Shown: one piece after another, positions 1 to 5,731 of the stretch
How the letters are laid out: each line of letters opens with the position of its first letter
Position numbering within the stretch: the first letter of the stretch is position 1
From: JBIIUJ01 sp044340025
GTDB taxonomy: Bacteria > Pseudomonadota > Alphaproteobacteria > Caulobacterales > Aquidulcibacteraceae
Direction: 5' to 3'
NCBI GenBank assembly: GCA_044340025.1
Contig: JBIIUJ010000149.1
Coordinates: 1 to 5,731 of the forward strand
DNA: 5,731 nt
Notes under the pieces: generated by a model
Seen by the model: only the letters and a program-made list of their open reading frames with translations
Database searches by the model: none
Told to the model about the DNA's origin: nothing
Made by a program: the position numbers and the translations under genes

Positions 1-648
1 GATGCGCCGCCAGCGGCTGCGGTCCTGCGTGGCGGCGCGCAAGGCGAGGTCGAGCGTCTCCTGCCCCGCCGCATCCCACGCCACGCCAAGCGCGGCCAGA
101 AGCGCGGGATCAGCAACCACGGCCGCATCGGCATCCGCCCGCAGAGCGTCTGTCTCGGCCTCCGTCAGCACGCTGAAGCCCGGCGTCAGGCCAGCCTCCA
201 GCGGGAAGCGCTGCAGCAGCGTGGTGCAGAAGCCGTGGATCGTCTGGATCTTCAGCCCGCCTGGCGTTTCGAGCGCCCGGGCGAACAGGCGGCGCGCGCG
301 GCTGAGCTCTGCGGCCTCGCGCGGCTGGCTCTGGGGCAGGCCTTCGATCCGGTTCAGCGCCTGGGTCAGCGCCGCATCGGTGGCGATCGACCAGTCGCCC
401 AGCTGGGCAAAGAGGCGGGCCTGCATCTCGTTGGCGGCCGCCTTGGTGTAGGTGATGGCCAGAATGCGGTCCGGGCTCGCCTCCGGCAGCAAGAGCAACC
501 GCGCGATCCGGTCCACCAGCACCTTGGTCTTGCCGGCGCCCGCATTCGCCGTAACCCACGCCGACGCATTGGGATTGGAGGCGTCCACCTGTGCGCGCGC
601 TGCGGCCCGATAGGCAGGATCGTCCGGCGCCAGGGTCTCGGCCGTCAT
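1..648 (-). CDS. addA: Double-strand break repair helicase-nuclease AddA, N-terminal part (cut by window edge)
   Basis: This is the first 216 residues of a UvrD/RecB-type superfamily 1 helicase. The rest lies beyond position 1; AddA proteins usually run to about 1,100-1,200 residues. In the family, AddA pairs with AddB to unwind and resect broken DNA ends before RecA loading. Visible motifs are Walker A ANAGAGKT (residues 34-41, with K40 and T41 as the nucleotide-binding pair), motif Ia ILAITYTKAAANEMQARL shortly after it, and the segment IQTIHGFCTTLLQRFPLEAG. The last of these, with its FPLEAG ending, is characteristic of alphaproteobacterial AddA rather than UvrD or PcrA. The ATG at 648-646 overlaps the upstream methyltransferase stop in an ATGA, which supports this start and translational coupling. 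I see no frameshift. The nuclease domain cannot be checked here. A RecB-like or other UvrD paralogue is possible but less likely. Confidence 0.9.
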   Translation of the reverse strand, partial: MTAETLAPDDPAYRAAARAQVDASNPNASAWVTANAGAGKTKVLVDRIARLLLLPEASPDRILAITYTKAAANEMQARLFAQLGDWSIATDAALTQALNRIEGLPQSQPREAAELSRARRLFARALETPGGLKIQTIHGFCTTLLQRFPLEAGLTPGFSVLTEAETDALRADADAAVVADPALLAALGVAWDAAGQETLDLALRAATQDRSRWRRI

Positions 649-1304
649 GCTTCGCTCCGCTTCAGCCGCCAGACACGGGTTTCCTTCACCTCGGCGTCTT
701 CCAGCGCGCGCGTCACGGCGATGCGGTAGTCAGCCAGCGGCTCCAGCGCGGCGCGGGGCAGATAGCTGCGGCCGGGATCGCCGATCAGCACGCTCACGCC
801 GGCCGCCTCCAGCGCGCGGGCCCAGACAAACACCCGCTCGGCCAGGTCGCGTTCATAGGCGCAATCGCCGATCAGCACGACGTCCACGCCAAGGTCGAGC
901 CGCCCGATCACGTCGGCGTCCAGCGCGGTCACCGCCACGCGATTCAGGCGCGCATTCATGCCGATCGCCTGAATCGCGAAGCCGTCGATATCGAACGCCA
1001 GCGCCGCGCTTGCGCCCGCCTGCATGGCCGCGATGGCGACGAGACCGGAGCCGGATGCGAAATCGAGCACGCGCTTTGCTCGCACGATCGCGGGATGATC
1101 GAGCACGTAGCGCGCAAGCGCCTGCCCGCCCGCCCAGGCGAACGCCCAGAAGGGCGGCGGCAGGCCCATGGCCCCCAGCTCCTCCTCCGTCGCCTGCCAC
1201 AGCGGGACGGCGTCCGAGGCCAGATGCAGCGCAATCTCCGGGCAGTGGGGCGGGCGCTCGATCCGGGTCTCGCGCGCGATGAAGGCGCCAGGGTCTGCAA
1301 TCAC
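645..1304 (-). CDS. Class I SAM-dependent protein methyltransferase, METTL20/ETF-beta lysine methyltransferase-like
   Basis: This 219-residue protein has a seven-beta-strand methyltransferase fold. Motif I reads VLDFASGSGLVAIAA (residues 79-93), and the acidic end of strand 2 reads AFDID (103-107). The sequence PPPFWAFAWAGGQALARYVL (49-68) precedes motif I. A GDCAYERDLAERV segment (146-158) and a GDPGRSYLP segment (175-183) follow it. This set matches the small bacterial relatives of mitochondrial METTL20. The Agrobacterium member of that group is reported to methylate lysines of electron transfer flavoprotein beta and ribosomal protein L7/L12. PrmA-like annotation is common for this group, but the protein lacks the N-terminal domain of true PrmA. 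The start is a GTG at 1304-1302 that overlaps the desaturase stop (GTGA). Its own stop overlaps the addA ATG. Substrate assignment is inference; the methyltransferase fold is clear. Confidence 0.85.
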   Translation of the reverse strand: MIADPGAFIARETRIERPPHCPEIALHLASDAVPLWQATEEELGAMGLPPPFWAFAWAGGQALARYVLDHPAIVRAKRVLDFASGSGLVAIAAMQAGASAALAFDIDGFAIQAIGMNARLNRVAVTALDADVIGRLDLGVDVVLIGDCAYERDLAERVFVWARALEAAGVSVLIGDPGRSYLPRAALEPLADYRIAVTRALEDAEVKETRVWRLKRSEA

Positions 1305-2242
1305 GCGGCGCGCACCGCCTCAGCAAGCACCGCGCGATAGGATGGCGCGATCGCCATGGCCGCCGTGCGCCCCTTGGCGGCGAGCAGGCGGTGGGCCTCG
1401 CTCAGCCGATAGGCCGGCAGATAGGGCCACAGATGGTGCTCGGCATGGAAATGCACCCAGTAGGGCGCGATAAGCAGCCGCTCGAGCGGGCCCGCAAGCG
1501 TGGTGCGCGCATGCCGCCATGGGTCCTGCGCTTCGTGCAGGCAGGCGTGTTCGGCGATGTTGCGCAGCCGGGTGACGAAGGGAAACCATGTGGCCTGCGC
1601 CGCCATCCAGAGCGTGAGAAACGCCCAGCCCTGACCGGCCGCCAGAAACGCCGCCAACACAAGCGCATTGGCGATCAGATAGCGGTGAAACGCCTTGTGC
1701 CCGCCCACCACCTGACCCTCGCGCGGGAGGCCGCCGCGCCGCCCCTTCAGCGCAGCGATCACGGGGGCGATGCGCTGCTTGAAGAAGGTCTGGCCGGTGA
1801 GATCGCGCAGCGCCTTGCGCCGGAAGCTGCCCGGCGAAACCGGGAAAGGCGCGGCAAGACCCAGATCGGGGTCTTCGGCCTGCTGGGTGAATTTGTGATG
1901 CCTGAGGTGATAGGCGCGATAGGCCCCAAGGTCGGCCCCCACCGGCGCGGCGCAGAGCCACTGGCCCACCCAATCGTTCAGCGCGCGATCCTTCGCCAGC
2001 CCGCCATGGGCCGCCTCATGCATCAGGATGGCTAGGCCCAGCTGGCGCGCGCCGATGACCATCACCGCGACAAGCCAGGTCAGCGGATTGGGAAAGGCCG
2101 CAAACAGCGCCGCCGCCAGCACGATCAGCGCCCAGGCGTGCGCCACCATGCCGAGGCCCAGAAGATCGGACCGCGCAGTGAGGCGGCCCCATTCTTCGGG
2201 CGTGAAAACGGTCTTCGGGTCGATGCGGGGCGCGGCGGGCAT
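1301..2242 (-). CDS. Membrane fatty acid desaturase-family protein (di-iron, three histidine boxes)
   Basis: This 313-residue integral membrane protein carries the three histidine boxes of the desaturase/hydroxylase superfamily: HEAAH (75-79), HLRHH (112-116) and HAEHH (266-270). Two extra histidines lie in RNIAEH (227-232) and CLHE (234-237). Together these should bind a non-haem di-iron centre that uses O2 to oxidise an acyl chain or lipid-like substrate. Hydrophobic stretches at about 28-50, 53-74, 187-203 and 205-222 are the likely membrane spans, and the histidine boxes would face the cytoplasm. The ATG at 2242-2240 was chosen because the protein then begins with a short soluble leader ending in FTPEEWGRL before the first span. 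The frame stays open far upstream, but only as antisense to leuC. No good Shine-Dalgarno sequence precedes this ATG. It is the first gene of the minus-strand block and overlaps the next by GTGA. The substrate (phospholipid acyl chain, sphingolipid or carotenoid) cannot be told from sequence. Confidence 0.87.
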   Translation of the reverse strand: MPAAPRIDPKTVFTPEEWGRLTARSDLLGLGMVAHAWALIVLAAALFAAFPNPLTWLVAVMVIGARQLGLAILMHEAAHGGLAKDRALNDWVGQWLCAAPVGADLGAYRAYHLRHHKFTQQAEDPDLGLAAPFPVSPGSFRRKALRDLTGQTFFKQRIAPVIAALKGRRGGLPREGQVVGGHKAFHRYLIANALVLAAFLAAGQGWAFLTLWMAAQATWFPFVTRLRNIAEHACLHEAQDPWRHARTTLAGPLERLLIAPYWVHFHAEHHLWPYLPAYRLSEAHRLLAAKGRTAAMAIAPSYRAVLAEAVRAA

Positions 2243-2249
2243 GGAGGCT

Positions 2250-2298
2250 GACTCTAGCCGTCGCGCCGCGGCGCGCAACGCCGGCGCGGCCCAGACTC
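2250..2298. promoter_or_regulatory. Pair of GANTC (CcrM-type methylation) sites, GACTC at 2250-2254 and 2294-2298
   Basis: Both sites read GACTC, which fits GANTC, the target of the cell-cycle methyltransferase CcrM of alphaproteobacteria. A line-by-line reading finds only three other GANTC sites in the window (941-945, 971-975 and 4250-4254), all inside genes. The motif itself is certain. Methylation, and any effect on transcription, is inference from the known role of promoter GANTC sites in Caulobacter. Confidence 0.5.
2262..2275. repeat. 14-bp perfect palindrome CGCGCCGCGGCGCG
   Basis: The sequence equals its own reverse complement and has no spacer, so it resembles an operator dyad more than a hairpin stem. 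It lies between the two GACTC sites of the divergent region. A second palindrome, GCGCCGGCGC, is at 2311-2320, and CGCCGGCGC occurs as a direct repeat at 2279-2287 and 2312-2320. Short G/C palindromes arise by chance in DNA this rich in GC, so operator function is only a possibility. Confidence 0.3.
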
Positions 2299-2334
2299 CC
2301 TGAACCGCGGGCGCCGGCGCACTCCGGGGTTGGC

Positions 2335-2341
2335 GAAAGGA
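2335..2341 (+). promoter_or_regulatory. Probable ribosome binding site for leuC (GAAAGGA)
   Basis: GAAAGGA is the only purine-rich anti-16S-like stretch near the leuC start. It is 15 nt from the ATG at 2357, which is long, and 27 nt from the ATG at 2369, which is too far. It therefore favours 2357, though weakly. Confidence 0.4.
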
Positions 2342-2356
2342 CGCCTGCCTCGCTAC

Positions 2357-3778
2357 ATGGCCCCCATCATGGCCAAGACGCTCTACGACAAGATCTGGGA
2401 CGCGCATGTCGCTGCGACCCTGCCCACCGGCGAAAGCCTGCTCTTCATCGATCTGCACCTGATCCACGAGGTGACGACGCCGCAGGCGTTCGAGGGGCTG
2501 CGCGCGGCAGGCAGGCCTGTGCGCCGGCCAGACCTGACGCTGGCGGTGGCCGATCACAACACGCCCACCCAAAACCAGGCCGCAGGCCTCGCGGGCGTGC
2601 AGGATCCCGAAGCCAGGCTGCAACTCGCCACGCTGGAGAAGAACGTGGCGGAGCACGGGATCGAGTGTTTCCCGATGGGCGATATCAGGAACGGCATCGT
2701 CCATGTCGTCGGGCCGGAGCAGGGCCGGACCCAGCCCGGCATGACCATCGTCTGCGGCGACAGCCACACCAGCACGCACGGCGCGTTCGGCGCTCTCGCG
2801 CATGGGATCGGCGCGTCGGAGGTGGAGCATGTGCTCGCCACCCAGACGCTGCGCACCCGCAAGATGAAGAATATGGCCGTGGTGGTGGAGGGCGATCTTG
2901 CCCCCGGCGTCGGGGCCAAGGATGTGGCCCTCGCCGTCATCGGCCGGCTCGGCACCGCCGGCGGCACCGGCCATGTGATCGAGTATCGCGGCTCGGCGAT
3001 CCGCGCCCTGTCGATGGAAGGGCGCATGACGCTCTGCAACATGGCGATCGAGGCTGGCGCGCGCGCCGGTCTCGTCGCGCCCGACGAGACCACCTTCGCC
3101 TATCTGAAGGGCCGGCCCAGCGCGCCGAAAGGCGGGGGCTGGGAGATGGCGGCCGCCTTCTGGCGCAGTCTGCACTCCGACGCCGATGCCGTGTTCGACA
3201 CCGTGATCGAAATCCCTGCCGCGAGCATCGCGCCGCTCGTCACCTGGGGCACCAACCCCGAGCAGGTCGCCCCCATCGACGCCGCCGCCCCCGATCCGGC
3301 GAGCTTTGACGATCCCGTCCGGCGCGAGGCGGCCGAGCGCGCGCTCGCCTACATGGGCATAGCGCCTGGCGAAAAGCTGACCGGGCTGAAGATCGACCGG
3401 GTGTTCATCGGCTCCTGCACCAATTCGCGGATCGAGGATCTACGCGCGGCCGCCGCCATCCTGCGCGGCAAGACGATCGCCCCGCATGTGCGCGCGATGG
3501 TGGTGCCTGGCTCCGGCCTCGTGCGGGCGCTCGCCGAGGAAGAGGGGCTGGATCAGGTGTTCATCGCGGCCGGGTTCGAGTGGCGCGAGCCCGGTTGCTC
3601 CATGTGCCTGGGGATGAACCCGGACAAGCTCGCCCCGTATGAGCGGTGCGCCTCCACCTCCAACCGCAATTTCGAGGGCCGTCAGGGCCGGCTCGGCCGC
3701 ACCCATCTGCTCTCCCCGCCGATGGCGGCGGCAGCGGCCGTGACCGGGCGGCTGGCCGATATCCGGGAGTTTGCATGA
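2357..3778 (+). CDS. leuC: 3-isopropylmalate dehydratase large subunit LeuC
   Basis: LeuC is the catalytic, iron-sulfur subunit of isopropylmalate isomerase. With LeuD it converts 2-isopropylmalate to 3-isopropylmalate in cytoplasmic leucine synthesis. The 473-residue protein is full length for the family (E. coli has 466). It shows the N-terminal KTLYDKIWDAHV, the DHNTPTQ segment, CGDSHTSTHGAFGALAHGIG (about 133-152), FIGSCTNSR and CSMCLGMNP. The three cluster cysteines are C354, C414 and C417, with the same 60- and 3-residue spacing as the E. coli ligands. The C-terminus carries FEGRQGRLGRTHLLSP, typical of LeuC and aconitase relatives. Start: ATG 2357 has the only plausible Shine-Dalgarno sequence. 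ATG 2369 would give MAKTLYDK, exactly like the E. coli N-terminus, and is a serious alternative. A TTG at 2330 is unlikely. The 3' end overlaps leuD. No key residue appears to be missing. Confidence 0.95.
   Translation: MAPIMAKTLYDKIWDAHVAATLPTGESLLFIDLHLIHEVTTPQAFEGLRAAGRPVRRPDLTLAVADHNTPTQNQAAGLAGVQDPEARLQLATLEKNVAEHGIECFPMGDIRNGIVHVVGPEQGRTQPGMTIVCGDSHTSTHGAFGALAHGIGASEVEHVLATQTLRTRKMKNMAVVVEGDLAPGVGAKDVALAVIGRLGTAGGTGHVIEYRGSAIRALSMEGRMTLCNMAIEAGARAGLVAPDETTFAYLKGRPSAPKGGGWEMAAAFWRSLHSDADAVFDTVIEIPAASIAPLVTWGTNPEQVAPIDAAAPDPASFDDPVRREAAERALAYMGIAPGEKLTGLKIDRVFIGSCTNSRIEDLRAAAAILRGKTIAPHVRAMVVPGSGLVRALAEEEGLDQVFIAAGFEWREPGCSMCLGMNPDKLAPYERCASTSNRNFEGRQGRLGRTHLLSPPMAAAAAVTGRLADIREFA
3765..3769 (+). 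promoter_or_regulatory. Ribosome binding site for leuD inside the leuC 3' end (GGGAG)
   Basis: GGGAG lies within the last leuC codons, 5 nt before ATG 3775 and 8 nt before ATG 3778. It serves either of the two adjacent start codons, and its place inside leuC suggests coupled translation of the two subunits. Confidence 0.5.
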
Positions 3779-4383
3779 TGCAGCCCTTCGACACCCTGAA
3801 CGCAATCGCCGCGCCCCTGATGATCGTGAACGTGGACACCGATCAGATCATCCCCAAGCAGTATCTCTCCACAATCGAGCGCAAGGGCCTCGGCAAGGGC
3901 CTGTTCCACGACATGCGCTATGACGAGGCGGGCCGGCCCAACCCGGATTTCGTGCTGAACCGGCCGGAATACGCCGGCGCCGGGATGCTGATCGCGGGGC
4001 CGAACTTCGGCTGCGGCTCTTCGCGCGAGCATGCGCCCTGGGCGCTGGTGGATTTTGGGATCCGCTGTGTGGCGGCGTCGAGCTTCGCCGACATTTTCTA
4101 CAACAATTGTTTCAAGAACGGCGTTCTGCCCGCCATCGTGACGCAGGCCGACGCCGAGGCGCTGGCTGCAGAGGCGCGCGGCGGCAATCACCGCTTCGCG
4201 GTGGATCTGGAAGCCCAGACCATCACCAGCCCATCGGGCGCGGTGGTTCGATTCAGCATCGATCCCGGCCGCAAGCAGAGCCTGATGGCCGGCCTCGACG
4301 AGATCGGGGAAAGCCTCCTGCAGGACGCGGCGATCGCCGCCCATGAGGAGAAGCGGCGGCTGGCGACGCCCTGGCTGCCCTGA
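3775..4383 (+). CDS. leuD: 3-isopropylmalate dehydratase small subunit LeuD
   Basis: LeuD is the small, swivel-domain partner of LeuC and contributes to substrate recognition in isopropylmalate isomerase. The 202-residue length is normal. Diagnostic segments are NVDTDQIIPKQYL (19-31), the GPNFGCGSSREHAPWAL loop (75-91) that reaches the shared active site, and FADIFYNNCFKNGVLP (104-119). Two ATG codons stand in tandem: 3775 overlaps the leuC stop as ATGA, and 3778 gives a TGATG junction. The GGGAG site suits both, so the protein may start MMQPF or MQPF. Either way the two subunits are coupled, which fits their 1:1 complex. leuB, often near leuCD, does not follow directly; obgE does. Confidence 0.95.
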   Translation: MMQPFDTLNAIAAPLMIVNVDTDQIIPKQYLSTIERKGLGKGLFHDMRYDEAGRPNPDFVLNRPEYAGAGMLIAGPNFGCGSSREHAPWALVDFGIRCVAASSFADIFYNNCFKNGVLPAIVTQADAEALAAEARGGNHRFAVDLEAQTITSPSGAVVRFSIDPGRKQSLMAGLDEIGESLLQDAAIAAHEEKRRLATPWLP

Positions 4384-4448
4384 AGGTGCCCAGACCGCCA
4401 CGGCGCGCCGCGATTGCCCGGTGTGCGGCCCGCCCGTAAAGAACGGAC
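4384..4448 (+). other. leuD-obgE spacer (65 bp), no terminator recognised
   Basis: The gap holds a 10-bp self-complementary CGGCGCGCCG at 4401-4410 but no stem followed by a T-run, so no intrinsic terminator is visible. Read-through from leuCD into obgE is plausible. A weak promoter-like pair (TTGCCC at 4414-4419 and TAAAGA at 4437-4442, 17 bp apart) is present but matches the consensus poorly. Confidence 0.4.
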
Positions 4449-5489
4449 ATGAAATTCCTCGACCAGGCCAAGATCTATGTCCGCTCCGGCAATGGCGGGG
4501 GGGGATGCGTCTCGTTCCGGCGCGAGAAGTTCATCGAATATGGCGGGCCGGACGGCGGCGACGGCGGGCGCGGCGGGGATGTGATCGTGGAGGCGGTGAA
4601 CGGCCTCAACACCCTGATCGACTATCGCTTCCAGCAGCATTTCAAGGCCCGCACCGGCGGCCACGGCATGGGCAAGCAGCGCAACGGCGCGGCTGCGCCT
4701 GACCTGATCCTGAAAGTGCCGGTGGGCACCCAGATCCTCGAGGAGGACAAGGAAACCCTGCTGGCTGACCTTGCCGAGGAAGGCGCGCGCGTGGTGCTCG
4801 CCAAGGGCGGCAACGGCGGCTGGGGCAACATGCGCTTCAAGGGCCCGACCAATCAGGCCCCCACCCACGCCAACCCCGGCCTGCCCGGGGTGGAGCGCTG
4901 GGTCTGGCTGCGGCTGAAGCTGATCGCAGACGCCGGCCTTGTGGGCCTGCCCAACGCCGGCAAGAGCACGTTCCTGGCCGCCGTCACCAGCGCGACGCCC
5001 AAGATCGGGGATTATCCCTTCACCACGCTGCATCCCAATCTCGGCGTGGCGAGCGTCGGGGAGCAGACCTTTGTGCTGGCTGACATTCCCGGCCTGATAG
5101 AGGGCGCTGCCGAGGGTGCTGGCCTCGGCACGCGCTTTCTTGGCCATGTCGAGCGGTGCGCGGCCCTGCTGCATCTGGTGGACGGCACGCAGGAGGATGT
5201 GGCCGGGGCCTATCGCACTGTGCGGACCGAGCTTGGCGCCTATGGCGGCGGCATCGTGGACAAGCCGGAGATCGTGGCGCTGAACAAGATCGACGCGCTC
5301 GATCCCGACGCCCTGGCTGAAAAGCGCGCCGCTTTGTCCGAAGCGGCCGGCAAGCCCGCGCTGGCGCTGTCTGGCGTCTCCGGGGCCGGAGTGCGTGAGG
5401 CGCTGGCCGGGCTGTGGCGCGAAGTGGCGCGCACGCGCGGAGAGGAGGCCGTCGCCGCCGCGCCCGAGCCCGACATGTGGCGGCCATGA
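4449..5489 (+). CDS. obgE: Obg-family ribosome-associated GTPase (ObgE/CgtA)
   Basis: This is a GTPase that associates with the 50S ribosomal subunit and takes part in its maturation and in growth and stress control; it is essential in the bacteria tested. The 346-residue protein begins with the glycine-rich Obg domain (about 1-158), including SGNGGGGCVSFRREKF and GGPDGGDGGRGGD. The G domain follows: G1 GLPNAGKST (166-174), switch region YPFTTLHPNLG (189-199), G3 DIPG (212-215), G4 NKID (279-282) and G5-like SGVSG (308-312). The protein ends in WRP without the longer C-terminal tail of the E. coli protein, as is usual in alphaproteobacteria (Caulobacter CgtA is similar in length). The start at 4449 gives the conserved MKFLDQAKIY. 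The Shine-Dalgarno sequence is poor (AAAGAA about 5 nt upstream). An eight-G run lies at codons 17-19. The stop overlaps the proB ATG. Confidence 0.96.
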   Translation: MKFLDQAKIYVRSGNGGGGCVSFRREKFIEYGGPDGGDGGRGGDVIVEAVNGLNTLIDYRFQQHFKARTGGHGMGKQRNGAAAPDLILKVPVGTQILEEDKETLLADLAEEGARVVLAKGGNGGWGNMRFKGPTNQAPTHANPGLPGVERWVWLRLKLIADAGLVGLPNAGKSTFLAAVTSATPKIGDYPFTTLHPNLGVASVGEQTFVLADIPGLIEGAAEGAGLGTRFLGHVERCAALLHLVDGTQEDVAGAYRTVRTELGAYGGGIVDKPEIVALNKIDALDPDALAEKRAALSEAAGKPALALSGVSGAGVREALAGLWREVARTRGEEAVAAAPEPDMWRP

Positions 5490-5731
5490 GCCTTGCCGGC
5501 GCCAGGCGCGTTGTGTTGAAGTTCGGCTCGGCGCTGATCGCGGACGGTGAAACCGGGGCGCCCAGAGCCGCCTGGCTTGCCGCCATGGCCGCCGACATCG
5601 CCGCCCTGCGCGCGGAAAAGACCAGCGTTGTCATCGTCTCGTCCGGCGCGGTCGCGCTCGGCCGGCCGGCGCTGGGGCTGAAAGCTGGCAAGCTGAAACT
5701 GGAAGAGAAGCAGGCCGCCGCCGCCGCCGGG
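5486..5731 (+). CDS. proB: Glutamate 5-kinase ProB, N-terminal part (cut by window edge)
   Basis: The first 82 residues of the amino-acid kinase that phosphorylates glutamate in the first step of proline synthesis are present. The family runs to about 360-380 residues, so most of the gene, including any PUA domain, is outside the window. Seen here are the phosphate-binding strand and loop VVLKFGSALI (9-18, where many relatives have KIGSSLL), the VIVSSGAVALG segment (49-59) and KLEEKQAAAAAG (71-82). The last matches the conserved EKQAAAA stretch of ProB. The ATG at 5486 overlaps the obgE stop as ATGA. No clear Shine-Dalgarno sequence is visible, so translation probably depends on coupling to obgE. 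The obgE-proB order is common in alphaproteobacteria, which supports the call. Confidence 0.92.
   Translation, partial: MSLAGARRVVLKFGSALIADGETGAPRAAWLAAMAADIAALRAEKTSVVIVSSGAVALGRPALGLKAGKLKLEEKQAAAAAG

Larger units (their letters stand above)
2243..2356. promoter_or_regulatory. Divergent intergenic region between desaturase operon and leuC
   Basis: This is the only place where the two gene blocks diverge, so promoters for both directions should lie here or inside the neighbouring 5' ends. I see no convincing -35/-10 pair in either direction and no leucine-codon-rich leader peptide or attenuator for leuC. It contains two GACTC (GANTC-type) sites, a 14-bp perfect palindrome, and a 9-bp direct repeat. 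The regulatory role is inferred from position. Confidence 0.6.

Noticed and set aside
591..1340. A 249-codon plus-strand open frame opposite the methyltransferase gene.
   Set aside because: The minus-strand frame has intact methyltransferase motifs and overlapping junctions on both sides. The plus-strand translation is rich in Arg, His and Ala without any recognisable domain.
2243..3175. The desaturase frame stays open for 311 more codons upstream, antisense to leuC, giving an apparent 624-residue fusion protein.
   Set aside because: The extra part has no recognisable domain and is the exact antisense of strongly conserved LeuC sequence. Long antisense open frames are common in GC-rich DNA.
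4401..4410. CGGCGCGCCG palindrome between leuD and obgE as a possible terminator.
   Set aside because: It has no loop and no T-run after it, and ten self-complementary G/C bases are common at this base composition.
4414..4442. Promoter-like TTGCCC and TAAAGA, 17 bp apart, which would place transcription start near the obgE ATG (a leaderless transcript).
   Set aside because: Matches are only about 4 of 6 and 3 of 6 to the general consensus, and it does not fit the Caulobacter-type -10 well. Spacing alone is not enough.
4188..5174. A 328-codon open frame on the minus strand opposite leuD and obgE.
   Set aside because: It crosses two clearly real genes on the other strand, has low-complexity composition and shows no motif. 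It is a shadow of the plus-strand codon pattern.
5714..5728. Five GCC repeats at the right edge.
   Set aside because: They encode the alanine run in the conserved EKQAAAAAG segment of ProB, so the repeat reflects protein conservation and codon bias.

Overview
The window is GC-rich DNA with dense coding, and most codons end in G or C. It looks like an ordinary chromosomal segment of an alphaproteobacterium. The AddA-type helicase start, the METTL20-like methyltransferase, the Obg sequence style (no long C-terminal extension) and the rarity of GANTC sites all fit that class. A stalked, Caulobacter-like lineage (Caulobacterales, Maricaulales or Hyphomonadales) is my best guess, but this is inference from sequence style and not a database match. 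I see no mobile element, tRNA, rRNA, CRISPR array or phage gene.

Layout: two divergent gene blocks leave a 114-bp gap at about 2243-2356. The left block reads on the minus strand. It holds a membrane fatty-acid-desaturase-type enzyme (2242-1301), then a small class I methyltransferase related to ETF-beta lysine methyltransferases (1304-645), then the first 216 residues of the recombination helicase-nuclease AddA (648 to the window edge). Both junctions are 4-bp stop/start overlaps (GTGA and ATGA), so the three genes are probably one translationally coupled operon.

The right block reads on the plus strand. It holds leuC (2357-3778) and leuD (3775-4383), the two subunits of isopropylmalate isomerase for leucine synthesis, with overlapping ends. 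A 65-bp spacer follows with no recognisable terminator. Next come the ribosome-associated GTPase gene obgE (4449-5489) and the first 82 codons of proB (glutamate 5-kinase, proline synthesis), which overlaps the obgE stop by 4 bp. The block therefore joins amino-acid synthesis to a growth and ribosome GTPase.

Nothing here is clearly a new biological system. The points most worth a second look are: (1) two of only five GANTC sites (the CcrM methylation motif) in the window lie in the short divergent promoter region; (2) a desaturase is coupled to a probable ETF-beta/L7-L12 methyltransferase, which may link two steps of lipid metabolism; (3) addA is preceded by this pair and not by addB; (4) leuCD sits directly ahead of obgE-proB; (5) an eight-G run lies in the first codons of obgE.
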